Assembly (NCBI GenBank): GCA_947470805.1
Contig: CANIVU010000077.1
Coordinates: 1 to 43,021 of the forward strand
DNA length: 43,021 nt
Direction of reading: 5' to 3'
Source of the DNA: Acidobacteriota bacterium
Lineage (GTDB): Bacteria > Acidobacteriota > Terriglobia > Bryobacterales > Bryobacteraceae
How positions within the stretch are numbered: position 1 is the stretch's first letter; every line of letters starts with the position of its first letter. Positions 40,612 through 43,021 of this stretch are shown here, piece after piece. The translations under genes were made by a program, and so were the position numbers. The notes beneath the pieces were generated by a model. That model was not told the origin of the DNA. It searched no databases and worked only from the letters and a program-made list of their open reading frames with translations.

Positions 40612-42195
40612 ATGACGAACACGCCCACTCCGGCCGCCCCCGGCGACCGCCTCTTCCGGATCGCCTTCGTGGCGCTGCTCGTGCTCCAGTGCCTGCCGTT
40701 TTGGATGTTTCCCTACGCCCCCTCCCAGGACGGGCCGTCGCACCTCCACAACGCGCACGTGCTGGCGCAGTACAGCGCCGAGCCGATCTATCAGCAGTAC
40801 TACGAACTGACCATGACAACGGCCGGCAATATGCTGACCCAGTTCCTGCTCGCCGGAATGATGAAGTTCATCAGCCCGCTGCTGGCCGGGAAGATCCTGC
40901 TGACCAGCTACGTCGTCCTGCTGTTTGTCTCCTTCCGGTATCTGCTGCGCGCGCTGACCCCCTACGCCGAACCGTTCGCTCTATTCGCCGGCATTCTGGC
41001 ACCCAACTGGTTCCAGTTCGTCGGCTTTTGGAACTTCCTGTTCAGCATCCCGCTGACGTTCCTCGTTGTCGGATACGTCTACCGGCGGCTCCCAACGAAA
41101 TGGACCTTGCCAAAGCTCGCCGTCCTGTCGGCGGCCAGCGTGATTCTCTACATGGCGCACGCGCTGTCCTGGGGGCTCTGCGGCCTGGCAATCGGCGTGT
41201 TCGCCCTGGTGCGGATCGTTGCCGCCTGGCCGGACAGGGCGGCGGCTCTCTCCCGGTTATTGGAAAACAGCAAGATGATCGGCGCCTACCTGCCGCCGGC
41301 CCTGCTGGCGTTGGCTCATGTCGCCAAGCCGGGAGCGGCGGCCTGCGTCAGTGCTCCGCAGTCGCTGCGCGAACGGCTCTGGCCGCTCTACAATCTGTCG
41401 ATTCTGCATACGCTCGGCCCGGCCGATTTCACGCTCGCCCGCGCGGTTGTCCTCCTGCTGGTGGCTGTAACGGCGTTCGCCGTCTGGTACGGCTATACGC
41501 GGCGATGTTTCGCCCGGGAAGGAACTGGCGTGCTGGTGATCAGCCTGCTGTATCTGGGGCTCTCCCTGTTCGGCCCGGACTGCATTGGCGAAGGGCTCTT
41601 CATTCGCCGGCGCGAGGAACTCTATGTCTGCGCATTCTTTGTCCTCTGGCTGGCCGCCGGACTACGGCTCTGGCCGGAATGGGCAGTGCGCGGGGTGGCC
41701 GCCGGGTTTTTCGCCATCACGGCGATTACCTTCGCCATCCATCTCCCGACGCTCTCCAGCTGGAACACGCAGCTCTCCGATGCCGTCACCCTGAGCCACG
41801 CCATTCCGCCCCAGTCCACCGTGCTGGGGCTTCGCACGGAACCCTCCCAAGGAAATTTCGATCCTTTGCGGCACGCCGCCGGCCTGCTGGCGGACAGACC
41901 GATCATTCTGCTGAAAAACTACGAGGCCGCCACGTCCCACTTTCTGACCTACTTCCGTGCCGGCCACTCGCCGTTCCCCTCGCTCGGCACCCTCTCGCAG
42001 CTGGAATCGAGCACGCCGGTCTTCGACGTCGCCCGCTACGAACAGCAGACGCGCGGCCGGGTGGACTACGTTCTGCTGGCCGGCGAAGACGCCCCGGCGG
42101 TCCGTGCGCAGCTCACCGGATTCGCCCGCATCGGTTCGACTCCGAATAACCGGATTCATCTTTATCAACGCCTCCGGCCTCATCTGGAACAATAG
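40612..42195 (+). CDS. Polytopic membrane protein, probable GT-C glycosyltransferase
   Basis: A 527-residue membrane protein with about ten transmembrane segments. After the first helix comes YAPSQDGPSHLHNAHVL, with an Asp in the position of the GT-C catalytic acid, followed by a long loop and TTAGNMLTQFLLAGMM. A C-terminal soluble domain of about 130 residues (from LSSWNTQLSDAV) would lie in the periplasm. It lies 7 bp after the GT-B gene and 5 bp before asnB, so it is co-expressed with both. It is less clearly GT39 than the other three GT-C proteins; a role as a transporter or assembly factor is possible. Confidence 0.75.
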   Translation: MTNTPTPAAPGDRLFRIAFVALLVLQCLPFWMFPYAPSQDGPSHLHNAHVLAQYSAEPIYQQYYELTMTTAGNMLTQFLLAGMMKFISPLLAGKILLTSYVVLLFVSFRYLLRALTPYAEPFALFAGILAPNWFQFVGFWNFLFSIPLTFLVVGYVYRRLPTKWTLPKLAVLSAASVILYMAHALSWGLCGLAIGVFALVRIVAAWPDRAAALSRLLENSKMIGAYLPPALLALAHVAKPGAAACVSAPQSLRERLWPLYNLSILHTLGPADFTLARAVVLLLVAVTAFAVWYGYTRRCFAREGTGVLVISLLYLGLSLFGPDCIGEGLFIRRREELYVCAFFVLWLAAGLRLWPEWAVRGVAAGFFAITAITFAIHLPTLSSWNTQLSDAVTLSHAIPPQSTVLGLRTEPSQGNFDPLRHAAGLLADRPIILLKNYEAATSHFLTYFRAGHSPFPSLGTLSQLESSTPVFDVARYEQQTRGRVDYVLLAGEDAPAVRAQLTGFARIGSTPNNRIHLYQRLRPHLEQ

Positions 42196-42200
42196 ACAAT

Positions 42201-43021
42201 ATGTGTGGAATCGCTGGCATTGTGGGAGATTGGGGGAGCGGGGCGGGTTTCCGCCTGACCGCCGCGCGCGCCATGCTCCCGCCGCTGGCCCGGCGTGGAC
42301 CGGACGCCGAAGGGCTGCACGAGTTTCCCGGCGCCGTCCTCGGCCACCGGCGGCTTTCCATTCTCGACCTGAGCCCGGCCGGCAATCAGCCGATGCTTTC
42401 CGGCGACCGCTACGGCCTGGTCTTCAACGGCTGCATCTACAACTTTCACGCCCTGCGCGCCGAACTGGTGGCGGCCGGCATTCCGATTACCTCGCAGTGC
42501 GATACCGAGGTGCTGCTGAAAGGCCTGATCCACTGGCCGCTCGATGTGCTGCTGGGCAAGCTGCGCGGCATGTTCGCCTTCGCCCTCTGGGACCAGCAGA
42601 CGCAGACCCTGACCATGGCCCGGGATCGGCTGGGCGTCAAACCCCTCTACTACTGCGGGGGAAAGCAGGGCATTGCGTTCTCGTCGAGCCCGGCCTCCCT
42701 GCGCGCCGCGGGCCTGGTGGACCGGCTGCGCCCGGCGGCGGTGCTTGAGTTCCTGGAGTTCGGCCACACCACCGCGGAAAGCTCCATCTGGGATGGCTCG
42801 GCCAAACTGCCGCCCGGCCACTGCCTGCGCTGGAGTCCGGGCCGGGAGCCGGTCATTGAATCCTACTGGCAACTGCCGGAGGCCGACGACACGCCCGTCA
42901 CGCAGGCCCGCTTCGATGCCGCCGTCGAGGAGACCGAAGCGCTGCTGCTGGAGGCCACCAAACTCCGCCTGATCGCCGATGTGAAAGTAGGCGCGCTGCT
43001 CAGCGCCGGCATCGACTCTTC
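42201..43021 (+). CDS. asnB: Asparagine synthase (glutamine-hydrolysing), N-terminal glutaminase part; continues at 1-1194
   Basis: The gene starts MCGIAGIVGDW with the class II amidotransferase nucleophile Cys2 after Met removal. Other glutaminase signatures are RRGPDAEG (31-38), LGHRRLSILDLSPAGNQPM (47-65), FNGCIYN (75-81) and SQCDTEVLL (98-106). The usual motif is NGEIYN; here residue 78 is Cys instead of the Glu that contacts the glutamine amino group in E. coli AsnB, so glutamine use may be altered. The frame continues without a break into position 150 of the window after removing the 149-bp overlap, giving 621 residues, normal for the family. It ends in the ATGA overlap at 1191. Confidence 0.93.
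   Translation, partial: MCGIAGIVGDWGSGAGFRLTAARAMLPPLARRGPDAEGLHEFPGAVLGHRRLSILDLSPAGNQPMLSGDRYGLVFNGCIYNFHALRAELVAAGIPITSQCDTEVLLKGLIHWPLDVLLGKLRGMFAFALWDQQTQTLTMARDRLGVKPLYYCGGKQGIAFSSSPASLRAAGLVDRLRPAAVLEFLEFGHTTAESSIWDGSAKLPPGHCLRWSPGREPVIESYWQLPEADDTPVTQARFDAAVEETEALLLEATKLRLIADVKVGALLSAGIDS
42873..43021. repeat. Terminal direct repeat, right copy (circular-contig overlap)
   Basis: Exact copy of 1-149. See the left copy; one of the two should be removed to obtain the true circle. Confidence 0.95.

Noticed and set aside
1-43021. CRISPR array, rRNA, tRNA or conjugation genes
   Set aside because: Looked for and not seen. The repeated sequences present are iterons and palindromes without spacer-like structure.

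Overview
The first 149 bases of the window (1-149) are repeated exactly as its last 149 (42873-43021). Joining the two copies restores one uninterrupted asparagine-synthase gene (42201-42872 continuing into 1-1194). The window is therefore best read as a complete circular replicon of about 42,872 bp whose assembly was cut inside asnB. A replication initiator with iterons and an AT-rich segment, a ParA/winged-helix partition pair, a tyrosine recombinase with a dif-like core, and a ParE/RelE toxin-antitoxin pair all support a plasmid. I see no relaxase, type IV secretion gene, rRNA or tRNA. The DNA is GC-rich and the Wzm/Wzt exporter suggests a Gram-negative host. The gene families give an impression of Acidobacteriota (Bryobacterales-like), but nothing in the sequence proves it.

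Layout. (1) A plus-strand operon runs from 39615 through the junction to 3043: a GT4-like glycosyltransferase, a polytopic GT-C-like protein, AsnB, and two GT2 enzymes. (2) A minus-strand pair at 3016-6857 holds a GT4 enzyme and a large secreted LamG/alpha-toroid protein. (3) 7093-8643 (+) is a GT-C membrane enzyme. (4) 8649-13082 (-) holds a second large secreted paralog and a secreted phage-tail-like protein. (5) 13271-13844 (+) is a truncated IS1595-type transposase followed by a 60-residue ORF. (6) 13816-17057 (-) is the replication initiator translationally coupled to a GT-C enzyme. (7) 17058-18182 is the origin, 18183-19569 (+) is parA plus a winged-helix gene, 19570-20077 is a non-coding repeat block, and 20078-21130 (-) is the recombinase. 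(8) 21209-33096 (-) is a long operon: GT-C, MBOAT acyltransferase, SGNH protein, DUF218 protein, FkbH-like HAD protein, acyl carrier protein, GNAT protein, NodB deacetylase, GT2, a 112-residue ORF with an internal repeat, and two more GT2 enzymes. (9) 33198-35221 (+) is the Wzm/Wzt ABC exporter. (10) 35391-35894 (-) is the toxin-antitoxin pair. (11) 36009-39594 (-) is an O-antigen ligase/polymerase-like protein, a GT2 and a GT4.

Taken together, this is a plasmid whose cargo is almost entirely a surface-polysaccharide pathway: at least ten glycosyltransferases, an exporter, a Wzy_C-type ligase or polymerase, an amidotransferase, a deacetylase and an acyl-decoration module. No initiating phosphoglycosyltransferase and no nucleotide-sugar biosynthesis gene is present, so the chromosome would have to supply lipid-linked primer and sugar donors. 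The most interesting parts are (a) the FkbH-ACP-GNAT-MBOAT-SGNH block, which resembles a Dlt-type decoration system with a different loading enzyme, and (b) a family of about sixteen 15-bp palindromes (consensus TGACTACTGTAGTCA). Most of these come in pairs or a triplet at exactly 24-bp spacing around the partition, recombinase and glycosyltransferase genes; they are a candidate unrecognised centromere or regulon operator.
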